A stretch of 64,000 bases of DNA, from contig BJKQ01000009.1 of the NCBI GenBank assembly GCA_006538405.1, positions 1,374,001 through 1,438,000 of the forward strand. The letters are read 5' to 3'. Below the pieces are notes generated by a model. It saw only the letters and a list, made by a program, of their open reading frames with translations, was not told the DNA's origin and ran no database searches. Source of the stretch: Hansfordia pulvinata. Taxonomy: Eukaryota > Ascomycota > Sordariomycetes > Xylariales. A program made the translations under genes and the position numbers. Numbering within the stretch: position 1 is the first letter of the stretch; every line of letters begins with the position of its first letter. Shown one piece after another: positions 34,374 through 46,420 of the stretch.

Positions 34374-37173
34374 GGGAGAAGGAGGGAACTCGGTTTCTCG
34401 TCGTCAGGGAGAAGCTGGCCCGGAGGGTGCACGGGCCTCTTCGGAACGCAGCCTGTCAAACATGAAGGCCGGACGCAGGCTCAGCACCTCATGCGAAGAC
34501 TAGATACTTACCTATGTTCAAGCCCCGCGTGCTTCCCTCTTCCCGCTGGTCGCTGAGGAAGTCTGAGAAGGGAGCCAGCGTCAGCTGTGAACCCATCCCT
34601 TTGAACTGCTACATCCGACATCCAACTTAAAAGCCCGTCTGTTTTCTTGTTCACGAAGGCACATGCAGAATGCGACTGCGTTGGCGCATGTTCAGAAGTC
34701 TTTGGCCCCCGACCTACTCCGGCATCTTGGGTGGTGAAAGCCGGACGGAAGGCGGTAGACGACAAGGGCTTTGCCAGAGGACATTCTGACCACAGCCGCA
34801 GGGTAGCCGGGGATCCGGCCGCGAGGTGTCTACTCCAGTCGGGTGCGTACGTTTTGCGGAGCCAGAAACCCTCAACGTGTTCCAAAACTGAAGCAACGAC
34901 TGGACAAAGTAGATTGTGCAAAGACTTTGCCCCGACTGCTAACCTGGGATATTTGCCGGTTATCGTCTATCGGTGCTTGTTTTGCCTCTCTTCTTGTCGT
35001 GAGAAGGCCACGGCGGACCTTGTGATCGAAATGGATGCCAGGAAAAGATGCCAGTAAACTGGTCCGGCTGGTCTGAACCAGGCTCCCGAGACCAGGATCA
35101 GACCTGGCAATGAAGTGTCAGCCTTGCCAATGCTTGTCTTGAGTCTATTTAAGGCGCGGCTGATGGCAACCTAGAGGACCCTGGGATAAAAAAAGGCTGT
35201 CATCTGGGGATGGGGCAAGCGACGCCCTGCTGCCTTGAAATCAAAGTCAAAGAGAAAACAAAGAGAGAAAAAAGACAAAAGGCCTCAAATGATCCTTAGC
35301 CACGCCCCCGGGAACCCCGCGCCCCGCGCCCCTCACCCATGCAGTCCAGGCCCGAGCCTACGGGTACGCGCCTGGGTGAGAACCGACGCTTTTAAGCCGA
35401 CCAGCCTTGTCTCGCGTATCTTGACACCTTGCAAGCTGATCCTCGTCGGCCATGATTAGCTACAAGACTTCAGTAACGGCGAGGCGGACGATGTGACGGG
35501 GAGCCCGAGGGACCGGAAACGGCTCGGACCCGCCACTGCCAGCATACTCGCACAACAAGACCATGCGGCATCTGCGGTGCAGTCACTCTAGGCGGTGGCG
35601 AGAAGAGTTTTCCAGCCTCGACGACCGAAAAGCTAGTCAGAAAGACGTCTCTGAGATGCGCGCCCGCCCCTCTCACGTACGCAGCCACAAATGAGCCACG
35701 GCGAATGTGCCGTTGCTCGGAATCGAGAATGTACGAGCCATCATGCCCGATGCGAACGGGACTCGGCATCGCCCGATACACAGTCACTCTATGGTTTTGG
35801 AATACTCGCTGCAGCCACGCTTCAAGAGACATTCAGAGGCTAATAAGCCATGGTCTTGCTATGCTTAACGGCTTGTTATCCAACTTTCACCACCTATTAC
35901 CTAGGGGACTCAAGGACAAATCTCCAAGCCCGAACCACGGCGTATGGCTCGTCGCGCCGTTCTGGCGGCCGATATTTCCGCAGAGGCCAGCCTCGAAAGC
36001 CGGGCGCTTGGCCGGGGCATGTCTATCCACAGACCCGCGGAACTACGGCCAAACCGTAGGTGGCGCGCGGAGGGGTGGGCTCCTGGCTGGAGGCTGGCGC
36101 TTTATCGCTGCCCGGAGCCCTCTCCAGCCGCTCATCCTTCCGCCTGCTCGGGGGCCTCGGCTCTGGTCTGGACTGAGCAGTACCTTTTTTTTTTTTTTTC
36201 TTTGAGAATAAGGTATCAGCGTCAGCTGAGAGGAGAACGCGCTGTTCAGTGGTGCGATAGGCCTGTTTTGTCGCGGGGTTTCCGTCTCACTCCGCGAAAA
36301 CACTCTTCTCTGGGCCGAGCAGCAGCGCAGTGAAAAGAATGACATCGGAAACCGATTTTTTTTTTCCTTTCTGTTTTTTCTCCCGTTTCGTTCCACATCG
36401 ACTACGGATACACCTACCAACTCAGAATCGGACGTGAAAGCACGGCCACCGTTTCCGCCACACGTGGGGAAACGCCACTGCGGGACCCCGCCACTATCTT
36501 TGGGTGTTCGTTTTAGGCACGCGTGCCCCAATTCCAGATCTTGAAGTAGGATCTCGTGCACCGAGGAAGAACAAGGGTGTGAGGGGGAGGGGGGGGGGGG
36601 GGGGGGACGAACTGCCCGCAGACCCTGCAAGTCGAGCATGGACAGGGTGGCGCGTGTTGCTGCCCTCATGCCTGGCGCCGCGTGGTCCTCGCGTGTCGTT
36701 TTTTTTTTCTTCTCGGGGCTTCTTTTTCTTTTTCTTTTTCTTTTCTCTTTCTTCGTCTCCCCGCCTTCACTATGGATCTACCTTGAACCTATGCTCAGGA
36801 ACGGGGTTCGGGTTCTCTTTCCCCTGCCAGCGAGGGTCCCGGACGGCATGTCGTCTCGAGTCGAGCAGGCGGGTATCCATCCGCACCTGACGCGACGACG
36901 CCGGCCTGCCAAGCCAGACAGGGGCGTATCCTCCCCTCCACTGCTATTTGTTGTTTGACTTGATCTATCGGTCAGATCGCCATAACCCCAACTGCCGGAT
37001 TGGGCAACTGGGAAAGGGCACCGAGACCCGACAGCCCAACCTGCCTCTCACCAGCGGCACTTGGTCGGAAGTACAAGCCACCCCCGGAAAGGACCGAGCC
37101 CTTTACAGGCAGCCGCTGAGGAGTGCCGGTCGAAGATCAGGGTGCATACATCGAGTAGGTGGAGGGCGGGCAC

Positions 37174-37210
37174 GTGCCTGTGCCTGCGCCTGTGCCTGTG
37201 CCTGTGCGTG
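37174..37210. repeat. Hexanucleotide tandem repeat (GTGCCT)
   Basis: About six imperfect copies of GTGCCT/GCGCCT, ending in GTGCGTGCGT. Confidence 0.85.
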
Positions 37211-38068
37211 CGTATGACTACTCGTGCGTGCCTGACGACCCTTGCTGATGGATGGATGATGTGGTCTGGTCTGATAAAGTACCTCACGAGTGCCTAACAT
37301 GGATGGGCCATATCCCATCCATGGATCTCGCACCTGGCATCTGGCGCCCCCGAGCCCAAGAAGGCGGGGTTCCCGGGTCTCCCTCTCTTGGGCCACTGAG
37401 CACCGAGCCCGCTGCCACGCGCACGCCAGCCGACGGGGTTGCCACTGCGTCCTTTTGACGAGACGGTGACTGGGTCGCGCAAGGGCGGCGGCGGTCACTC
37501 GGACTGGCCCGATTCCGCGCGCGTCCGTGCTCCTCAAGGCCTTTGTCGACACGGCATCGCCGTCGCTGGCGGGCCGGCCCCGCGAGTCATGAGTCGTGGC
37601 GCCGCCGTGTGGAAATCCAACCAAGGCCCAGGGCTGAGACAGGTCAAGACACGCGGGGGTGGATGACAGCGGGCTGTAATGTACATACAGCCGTGTTTGA
37701 TCATCAGCCTCTGATTAGGTACATATAGGTATGTACGGGGGAGTAGCTGACACCATGTTTCTGATCCATGTACTCGTACGCAGCGCAAACAACCACACAC
37801 CCCCCTCCCAAAATGCTGCCGCGTCATTTCCTGGCCAGCTGCATCTGTGTGCATGCGTCGCTTTACCTAACCTACCGTACGTACAATCCCGTACACAGAC
37901 AGTCCGGATGGCGCACGTGGGCTCGCGGTTAAACGGCCGCCGGTGGCGAATGTGTGTGTGGCAGGCGGTGCCCGCACAACAATAAGAAGAAGGGTGTTGT
38001 TCATCGTTCGCGCCCCCTGGCATGAAAAACAGCCCGTGCCGCCCAGGGTCCTTCGCTGTTCAAGCCCG

Positions 38069-38088
38069 TACGAGTGAGCACTCGTACA
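38069..38088. promoter_or_regulatory. Inverted repeat GTACGAGTG-AG-CACTCGTAC
   Basis: Nine-base arms with a two-base spacer, about 690 bp upstream of the HtrL-like gene. It is the longest example of the CGAGT/ACTCG palindrome family in the window. Confidence 0.4.
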
Positions 38089-38775
38089 CCTTGACATGGG
38101 TATTAGAAGAGAGAGACCTTCCCGCCAAACCTGCTGCTCCCACGCCACAATCCACAGCCAACACAGCCAACCCAAGAAGCCCGCCGACAAGCCCGTTGCG
38201 GAGCTCGTCACCGCCGTCAGTCGCCGCCGAGAGATAATCCTTCCAGCTTTTCTGCCCATTGCCCCCCTTCAGGGCTTCGTCGCCCCAAAAAGAGAAAAGA
38301 ACGAGAACAGAACAGAAGAGGAGGGACCACTACCCCTTCCACCAGCTCGCTCTTACCCAGCAACGCCACTCAAAAAATAAAAAGCCGAAATTCCGCCCCA
38401 AACAAACGAAGCGGGCCACCGCCTGCGCCGCCGAGCCAAGGGTTCGTTCAACCTCCCCGATCACCTCCCGGGGGCGGCGCAAGGGAAGCCTCTTGAATAC
38501 CCTTATTAGTGCTCGCCCTCCCGCACGTCACAGCTGTCCGCCGCATTTGTGAGGTTCGCACGTCGATCGCTTGCCCGTTACAAGAAAAAGATCCGAATCC
38601 TCCGTTTTCCCAGCCGCCAGGACGGGCATTGAAGGGGGCCCCCCAAAGGCAGCCCAAGGGGAAAGGTGAGAAAAAGGAAAACAGGAGGGATAAAACGAAA
38701 AAAGAAAAAAAAAAGCTTCAGGGGGCAACGACACATATCGGCTTCCTGCCTTGCCTACCTATACCGACCTAGGTA

Positions 38776-40413
38776 ATGCAACTGTTCGGTGCTGCCCACC
38801 GCGGCGGCGTCGGCGGCGGCGGCGGCGGCGGCGTCGTCATCTCCTCCGCATGGCGCCTGGCTGCCGTGTCCGCGCTCCTCGCGCAAGCCATCTTCACTCC
38901 GGCATCGGCATCGGCAGCGCATGACGCCAACCACCACCACCACGACCCGCCGCAGCTGACCGCCCGGATCACGGACTCGGACCTGCAGCGCCTGTGCCGG
39001 AGCCCGCTGCCGGACTACACGCCGCTCGAGAAGCCGGCGGTGAAGTGGGCCCGGGGCGCCGAGGACCGCGTGTCGCACCCGCGCGAGTACCTGCCCTGGC
39101 TGCCCGAGTACCAGAAGCCGGCGGGGCGGCAGGTCGCCGAGTGGTCGCATCGGTTCTTCGACAAGAAGAGCCCGCTACACCCGCTGCGGTGGCGGACGCG
39201 CGAGGAGCTGGCGGCGGAGTACGGGGAGCCGGCCCGCGAGGACGCGCCGACCGTCATCACCATGTTCAGCCCCAACCCCGACGCGGCCCGCCAGCGCGAG
39301 TCGATCCAGTTCTACCTCGACAGCTTCGAGAACCTCGCCGCCTCGGGCGAGCAGATCCTCGTCTACGTCACGGGCGACCTGCGGGCCCGGGTCGAGGCCG
39401 TCGCCGCCAAGGTCGGCAACCCGCGCGTCATGGTCATCGACCAGTGGAAGACGGTCTGGGAGTACCCCAACAACACGCCGTACGACTTCGACAAGCAAGT
39501 CAAGCTGTTCGACGAATTCGAGGACATGGGCCCGGACGTCCAGTACCCGGACCCGACAAAGTACAACGAAGCCTTCCTCGGCGCCGTCTACAACGCCAAG
39601 GCCTTCGTCATCTTCGACGCCGCCCACCGCAACCCCTGGGCCTCCAGCACCCTCATCTTCGAGGACTTTGGCCTCTACCGCGAGTCCAAGCCCAACGTCG
39701 GGCCCCTCGACGCCCAGCGCCGCGCCTGGGGCGACTTCCTCTGGGACCAGACGCGCGCCGCCGGCCAGCCGCAGCGCAGCATCATGCTCGACGACGACAA
39801 GCTGGCGCGCGCCACCCGCCGCACCCGCAACGCCGGCGTCGTCTTCGGCAACTACTACACCGAGCACGACTCGCGCGGCCGCTTCAAGGACATCACCAAC
39901 GAGTGCTGGACCAACCCGCGCCGCCTGTGGGACTGCCGCCACTTCTTGGGGGGCGTCTTCGCCGGCTCGCCCCTCGACATGCTCGAGCTGGCCTCCAAGT
40001 ACATGCAGACCGTCGCCGAGATGGACGCCAACGGCATCTACTGGGCCCGCGAGGAGTACGTCTTCCCCTTCGTCGCCATCCGCTACCCCTACACCATCCT
40101 CACCATCCCCTGGTACGACGCGCCCCCCGGAATCCCCACCTCCGTCGACTGGACCACCTCCGCCGAGTACGGCACGTACCTGCTGCTCGAGTACCCCCTG
40201 CGCTGGGCCTTCGGCGGCTACGGCGGCCCCGCCGCCCTCGCCCCCATCGAGGACCCCTTCGAGACCCTCTTCTGCCCCAGCGACTCCCACTACGTCACCC
40301 GCCATCTGACCAAGCGCCCCCGCCTCAAGGAGAACGAGGGCCGCGTCACGGACCGCAGCCCCGCGCAGCAGCAGCAGGTGCTGATGGAGCGACACTCTCC
40401 CTACGTGCGTTGA
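38776..40413 (+). CDS. Secreted or type II membrane protein resembling the HtrL/YibB (WlaTC) family
   Basis: A single open frame of 545 residues. A Gly-rich N-terminus precedes a hydrophobic segment (about 25-42) that can act as signal or anchor. The body has a conserved-looking core: TVITMFSPNPDAARQRESI (about 159-177), ILVYVTGDLRARVE, VMVIDQWKTVWEYPNNTP, NEAFLGAVYNAKAFVIFDA, then HRNPWASSTLIFEDFGLYR (about 285-302). The pattern of a substrate-like Asn-Pro followed by an acidic FEDFG segment recalls HtrL/YibB-type proteins, thought to be glycosyltransferase-like. Later segments include VVFGNYYTEHDS, CRHFLGGVFAGSP and YWAREEYVFPFVAIRYPY. I am confident of the gene and much less of the family. 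Third positions are almost entirely G or C. Confidence 0.75.
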   Translation: MQLFGAAHRGGVGGGGGGGVVISSAWRLAAVSALLAQAIFTPASASAAHDANHHHHDPPQLTARITDSDLQRLCRSPLPDYTPLEKPAVKWARGAEDRVSHPREYLPWLPEYQKPAGRQVAEWSHRFFDKKSPLHPLRWRTREELAAEYGEPAREDAPTVITMFSPNPDAARQRESIQFYLDSFENLAASGEQILVYVTGDLRARVEAVAAKVGNPRVMVIDQWKTVWEYPNNTPYDFDKQVKLFDEFEDMGPDVQYPDPTKYNEAFLGAVYNAKAFVIFDAAHRNPWASSTLIFEDFGLYRESKPNVGPLDAQRRAWGDFLWDQTRAAGQPQRSIMLDDDKLARATRRTRNAGVVFGNYYTEHDSRGRFKDITNECWTNPRRLWDCRHFLGGVFAGSPLDMLELASKYMQTVAEMDANGIYWAREEYVFPFVAIRYPYTILTIPWYDAPPGIPTSVDWTTSAEYGTYLLLEYPLRWAFGGYGGPAALAPIEDPFETLFCPSDSHYVTRHLTKRPRLKENEGRVTDRSPAQQQQVLMERHSPYVR

Positions 40414-40424
40414 TGAGAGCAATC

Positions 40425-40541
40425 GGGATCTCGGAGCTGGGCTGCTTACAGGAATCATGGCGTAACAAGGGCATGGCGTTAGGGTGATCCGGGAGCTGGC
40501 TGCTCACAGGAATCATGGCGTAACAAGGACATGGCGTTTAG
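40425..40541. repeat. Tandem duplication, about 58-bp period, just after the HtrL-like gene
   Basis: Two imperfect copies share ACAGGAATCATGGCGTAACA and a following CATGGCGTT segment at a 58-bp offset. They start 12 bp after the stop codon, so they lie in the presumed 3' untranslated region. Confidence 0.85.
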
Positions 40542-40967
40542 GTCGGAAGAGAAGCGGAAAAAAGGCGTTGAACGGGAAGATTTGTTGCTTACTTTACCTC
40601 TCGATGTATTACATAAACATAAACAATGACTTTACATTATGGACCAAACCACTTCAGTTCGCATGTTCAAATCTGGGCAGCGTGCTGGGACGACTTTCCC
40701 GACCAGTAGGCCGAGCCGAGCGATCAACGCGACTCCTTTTCATTTCCGGCCACTCGTACCATCCAAGGAAACAACTGGCCTCCCATGTGAGTCATGCGAT
40801 GTCGCGAGGGTGGTGGGAGGCAATACAAGCCGATACTTGAGAAATTCGCTGTGTTTCTAGCTACGTGATGATGAAGTACCCAAAGTGTCTCAGATAAGAT
40901 ATCGCAAACCTAACCTCGCCTTCAAGCTTCCACCCTCTCCAGATCGTGGCGACATGTCCATGTCTCT
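40542..40967. other. Short spacer between convergent genes
   Basis: About 430 bp, AT-richer (for example around 40600-40640), probably the two 3' flanks. No gene seen. Confidence 0.6.
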
Positions 40968-43900
40968 CTATGAAATACCCAACCCCAGCGCAACCTGAGC
41001 TTGGTTCACCGAGTTCATGGAGTTGCGCTTGTTGTCCAGATAACTTTCGCGCACATCCGCCTTCCACTCCTCCATGGTGCACCACCGCGGGTCCGCCGCG
41101 TCGTCAGCAACAGTAGCAGCAGCAGCATCCGAGTCGTTGCTTGACGACGAAGGCAGCGGCGGCAAGGGAACGCAGCCCTTGGGCATACCTGCGTAGCGGC
41201 TCCCGTCAAAGGCCGGCAGCAAGAACCGGCGGTGTTCCTTGCTGCACTTGACCCGCCGCTGAAGCGGAGCGTCGCTCGCGAGCTTGGCTTCGCACTCCTT
41301 GTCAAAGTGCGCGTCCGGACAGTCGGCGCAGATGAAGAGCGGCACCTCCATTGTGGTCCACCGCTTACCGCAGCCGTCGCACTCGACGAGGTAGTCTGGC
41401 TTTTGCGGCGTCGCAGGTGTCGTCGTCCCATCGTCATTTTCGCTACCGTTCATCCGGCCATTGTTGTAGGACGGCGATATGCCGCGCGACGACGAGCGAC
41501 TCGTCCCGTCGGCAGCGGAAGGGGGCTGAGGCACGGCCGATGATCGTAGCATGGGGGCAATTTGGGGTACAGGCGAGGATATGGGCATGATACCCAAGCT
41601 GTTGAAGCCCTCAGTTCCGGGTCTCGGCATCTTCTCTTCAACAACTGGCGAGCTCGGCGATGCGCCGCGCGGGGACGCCGACGACGGCCGCACTTCTGCC
41701 ACCGCAAAGTCGGGCGGCTGCGCAGAGGATCTCAGCATCGGTATTGTTGAGGAGTAGGTTGTGGGCGTGGTGGCCGAGGCCGGGACTATGCTGATATTCT
41801 CGTAGCTCTCCTGCGTCGTCGTCCCCGAGGCGCGGTCGCCGTGAAAGGCCGCCATGGGGGACGCGCTGCGATCGGATGACTGCGTTGTAGCGTTGGACTT
41901 GGCACGGCGGCGCCTCGTCGGAGCTCCCAGGGGCGGCGTTGACGACATGATCGCGGCCTGAGGTAGGTTTGGCGAGGACCTTGCGGCCCTACCACGGCTT
42001 GCGTCCACCGTTGTCGTCTCGGTCGGCGATGTGGCGTGCGTTGCCTCCTTCCACTCCTCCCACCGCTGCTGCTCGCGATGCTGGTAGAAGCTGCGTAGAG
42101 TCCACGCGATGGCGCTGTTGCGCTCGTCCTCGCGCACGGTGAAGACGCGCGACAGGAGAAAGAAGGCCTGGTCGTCATTGTCTTCGTCCTCGTCGGACAG
42201 CAAGTCAAGACTAGTCTTAACCAGGCGGTCTGCGCAGCGCTGGGCCAGCTTCGAGTGCGTCTTGTGCTTGTGATTCAGCCGCAGGAGGCAGCATGTCGGC
42301 ACAATGCCCATCCAGATGGCGTATAAGTCCTCCGGGTCCGGGACTAAGGCCGCCAGCTTATGGCCGAACGAGTCGGCCGTGTCTACCGAGTGGCCCGCCA
42401 GCGCGAGGTACGTCTCGGCCAGCGAGGCCGTCATGGCGTCGACGTACTCGCGGCTCAGCGTGTCGTTGGGCTTGGACTTGATGTCATGTAGCGCGTGCTC
42501 GCGGATGTCGATCACCTTGTCTTGCTGCCGGTTAGTGGTCGAGCTGTCTAGCGTGCTCGCGAACGCGTCGCGGATGATGAAGGTCAGGTCATCAGAGCCC
42601 TGCTTGACCCCGAAGTCGGTGCAGATGGCGTAAAAGTCCTCGATCACCTTCCATTCGCCCGTCGCGTCCGCGGCCTGCGCAAGTATGTCACCCTGGACGG
42701 CCTTTTCCTGAAAGTCGATGATGAATTCGTTGACCAACTCATCAAGGTAGGCAGCCCACGTCTCGCTGTGCTCGTTGATGGCCTGCATGAAGTGGATGCA
42801 CTCTGTCCAGGCCTTGCGCCCCGAGTACATCTCAAGCACCGCCGCATAGTCCTTGAAGTGGACATAGTTGTACTCCAGACTCTCGCGGTGCATCTCAGCA
42901 GCAGCTTTGTCATCGTCACCGGCCTCCCAGAGGCGAGTGCCCAGATCAATCGTTATCCGTGCCAGCAGGGACGAGTTGGCACTGTCAGTCAGCCACCCAT
43001 GATCGCGTCTCCGGAGCTCGTCGAGCTCTCGCTTGGCAGTCCTGAGTAGCTTGATTGCTTCCGGCCCCGGGGTCGATCTCTGCTTCGAGACAAAGTGACA
43101 AGCGTGCCAGTTCTTCGGGTTTAGATCCAGGGCCCGGCGCACACGGCCAAGGTATGTCTCCGCAGACCCACCGCAAAGCTGGAATACGATCAACGCGCCG
43201 TGGATCTCCCAGAGAGACTGCATGATCTTGTTGTCGCTGGCATTGTCCAAGGCCTGAGCGGACCAGAGTTCAATGGTGCTGATCTCCTCGCAAGCAAATG
43301 CGTCCTGCTCAAAGATCTCGTATCCCGGCTGCTCCGGTGCATTGTACTGGGAAGCTTCATCAGGCATTTTGTTTTCCGGACTTGTCTCTCCGGACATCTC
43401 CTCCAACTAAAATCTGTTAGCCAGCCGCGCCGTTACTGATGGGAAGGCGCGTAAGACTTACCCGGGCTAGGTATCCACGCAGGAAGCAACTCGCGGAAAG
43501 GAATTGACGGTGAGTGAACTCGATTTGGCGGAATAAATGGTCTGCCATACGCACAGCCGCATGAGCAAGGACGGCTTGATGCAGCTGGCTCGGCATCGCC
43601 TTGTTCACGTCCTTGACAAACGATAGGCCCGGCTCGCTTTGGATGGGTCGTGTGACAGCAGAGTCTCTGAACCAACGCTGGACCTCCTTAACGCCCTCCA
43701 TCGAGTATAGCCACTCGCTCCTCGCTTCGCAGAGATTTCTCTGCTCTCCGTTGATCCATGTCCTCATGCTCACATTAACGTCGAAACACCAGAAGAGGGC
43801 ATCGATGCCACAATTCGTTCTGAAGAGCTGCACAAGAAGCTGGCCAACCTTCCCTTTGAGATCCCTGTCGGCCAGAGAAAGGTCGACGGCCGTGAGGTGC

Positions 43901-46420
43901 TCGAGGAGCCACCAGCCCGCATAGAGACGTAGCCTGGCGTCTTTGCTGAGCTCGTTATCGGTCAGAACGCTCAAGCAGCCGATAGCGATCTTGATGTCCG
44001 CGTTGTCCTGGTCGATGCATATCATCTCTTTTTGCCGCGCGCCTCTCTTCGCCTCGAAGAAGTGGTCAAACTCGAATCGATCGTACAGGTGACTAGGGCA
44101 CACCTGACTCAGGAAGTGCTGAACAATCTCAATCTCAGTGTCATGGATGACATGAGATGTCAACATGGAAGCTGATCGCGTTAGACCAGAGATATCGAGA
44201 GCCCTTGAAGGTATCCGTCTTTTGACATCTGTGGACCGCCAGTCGACTAGCCCCGAGTCTGTGACCGTGAATATGGGATATTTCTGCCGGAGTTTTTGTG
44301 CGAATGGCAGCAAGGAGATGGTCTGCCCCGACGCGCTGATGACATCCTCTTGCGATGCTGCTTCGGCGGCGAGCTCAATCTCGAACGGTGCTGCTGAGCG
44401 GGTCATCGGCATCCTGAACGTGCTTGTGTCCACGTGTGGCTTGGGAAGAGTAACAATCGTGCCCGCGTCCAAGGATGACGGCTTGTACCTGTGCTTGATT
44501 GAAAGCAGCGACTCGAGCAACTCCAATGAATAGAACTCGCGCCCGGCTTCCAGCCATAGAATGATCTCGTTGATCTCCTGGATTTCCCTCAGAGTCCGCT
44601 CGCGGTTGAGGCGTGTGATTTCCGCATCGATCTGGTCCGTTCGAGTCTTGCCAGCATCATCGAGAATTCTTTCGACATCCTCGACGAGATCAACGTTGCT
44701 CAGCCTGTCGAGTGTGTTGTTCAGCATCAAATAGTCGCCGTTGCACTTCTGCCGCAGATCATCAAAGATTCGCGTCCTCCATTTGAAGATTTCCGGGTGC
44801 CGGTTCGGGCTACTTGTGATCTGGATCGAGTCAAGCCGAGAGTTGATGTACTTTGAGATGTCCTCCTCGTTGTGATTTGCAATGGGAATGGCATCGAAGG
44901 GGATCTTGCCGCTTTGCTTCAGCCTGAAAGTGGTCGTCTCTGGCCTTCCGGTCAAGAAGAACCTGATCTTGCCGTTGGACCAGATTGTCAGCTTTTCAAG
45001 CATCTTCACCAGGTCCTCGATGTATTCATCCACCCCGTCAATGAAGAGCAAGAAGCGGGTATTATCGGTGAACTCCTTGTTGCGAAGCAGCATCTTGTCC
45101 CACATGTCCAGGGGTGAATCGAATTCCGGGGTTTTGTCAATGATCTGCGCGACGGACTTGGTCAAAGCCTCGTGGGCTGTAAAGACCTGCCAGAGAAGTG
45201 TGCGCGTGACGGTTTCAACAAAGGTACTTGCGTCTTCGTCGTCGGCTTTTCTTTTGTCGGCCTCTGGGAAATAGTAGGCTGTCACTAAGCGAGGCCCAGA
45301 GGCCGCGTCGTTGTCATTCCGCACCGTCTTGAGCACATTTGCCATCATGGACGTCTTGCCCGTGCCCCCTTCGCCCTCAAGTAGCAGCACAGATCTCTGG
45401 GGGCGCAGGTCTTCCTTCCAATTGACGAATGAGGCGAAGTCAGCGATCCAGTCTCCAGTTTTGTCCACCAGCAACCCCTTGCGCGTGTTGAACACACGCT
45501 GCCAGTGAGGGATTGGTTCGCCGTCGGTGCCGATAGCATTGCGATGGAAGCCGAGCGCTTTGGCGATGGCCTTGCGCCGTTTGGACCAGTCTTCTTCCTT
45601 CTTCTGTTCGCGTTGGCCGTCGAGGGCAGAGTCGATCCGGTCCAGCTTCTTCGCGCTTTCCATGACAGACTGGAAGATCTGCGCGTTGACCATGGGCGTT
45701 TCCTTGTCGCGAAGCTTGTCCATGCTGTCGACCAAGTCGGAGATACCGCTGTCGTTCAGAAACAGAATGTTGGCGAACACCTTCATCCGGTGGCTCTTCC
45801 TCTTCATCTGGATCAAACGGTCACAGACCTGCACGAATAGTCGCAGGTTGAGGCAGATAAGTCGTGCCAATCTCATGTCCGGATTCTGGTAGTAGGAAAG
45901 GCGCTCCAGGAAGGCTGTGCACCGATCAAGCAAGTCGCCAAGACTCGGTAGGACGCTATCATAGCTTAACCAGGCCTGGATCACAAATGTGAGGGCATTG
46001 TAGCACATTTGCGTTGGACCAAAGACCTAGATGGCGTCAGATGAGCACGGGGGGCCGGAAAAGAGAGCGCAGCAGAGAGATCCATACCTCGGACACACCC
46101 TCGGACACCATACCACCTATCGTGTTGATACATTGTAGAGTCTTGTTGAGGATACTCTTGAATGGGCCGTATTTCTCGGCCTTCTTCTGCTCTTTCTGTT
46201 GGATCAGGTCCACTTTATGCAGGACGCCGTTGATGTCGAGCGTCTTCTCGAGCTGGAACTCGGGGTCTGAGCTGGCAAGCTGGACGACTTTCTCGTGCAG
46301 CTGCCGCCATATCAGCTCAATCTCTCTCTGCTCGGGCGACACAGCCTTGGGGGCGCTGTTGGAGCCGAGGCTGGAGGTCGTGGAGAGAAGCGAGATCTCG
46401 GTGGGCACTGGCGGGGGCAT
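40968..46420 (-). CDS. STAND NTPase: Goodbye domain, NACHT, helical repeat-like region and C-terminal ZZ-type zinc finger
   Basis: Three exons, complement(join(40968..43406,43462..46026,46088..46420)), with phase-0 introns of 55 and 61 bp, give 1,778 residues. Residues about 20-140 match the fungal Goodbye domain (LNKTLQCINTIGGMVSEG, then VFGPTQMCYNALTFVIQAWL across the first splice). The NACHT part has Walker A LLEGEGGTGKTSM (about 327-337), Walker B FLLFIDGVDEY (about 436-446) and IRFFLTGRPE. A long helical region follows (about 560-1420, TPR-like in places), then about 200 disordered residues. A zinc-finger-like segment follows at about 1642-1694, with Cys spaced CDGC, CADC, KEC and CSKEH. 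Fungal STAND proteins act in programmed cell death, allorecognition and defence; nucleotide binding drives oligomerisation. The third-position bias is milder than in neighbouring genes. Confidence 0.88.

Larger units (their letters stand above)
34374..38775. other. Longest spacer in the window, no supported gene
   Basis: About 4.4 kb between two plus-strand genes. It contains a T run (about 36186-36199), a G run (about 36585-36606), TTTTTC runs (about 36720-36745), a GTGCCT repeat (37174-37210), and palindromes TACTCGTACG (37771-37780) and GTACGAGTG/CACTCGTAC (38069-38088). The last 700 bp are A/C-rich and are probably the leader and promoter of the next gene. A 120-codon minus frame (35470-35832) is compact but has no recognisable domain and is not called. 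Confidence 0.55.

Noticed and set aside
39175..40458. Long antisense open frame (427 codons) opposite the HtrL-like gene
   Set aside because: Val/Gly/Asp-rich composition, no domain; a by-product of GC-rich third positions on the plus-strand gene.
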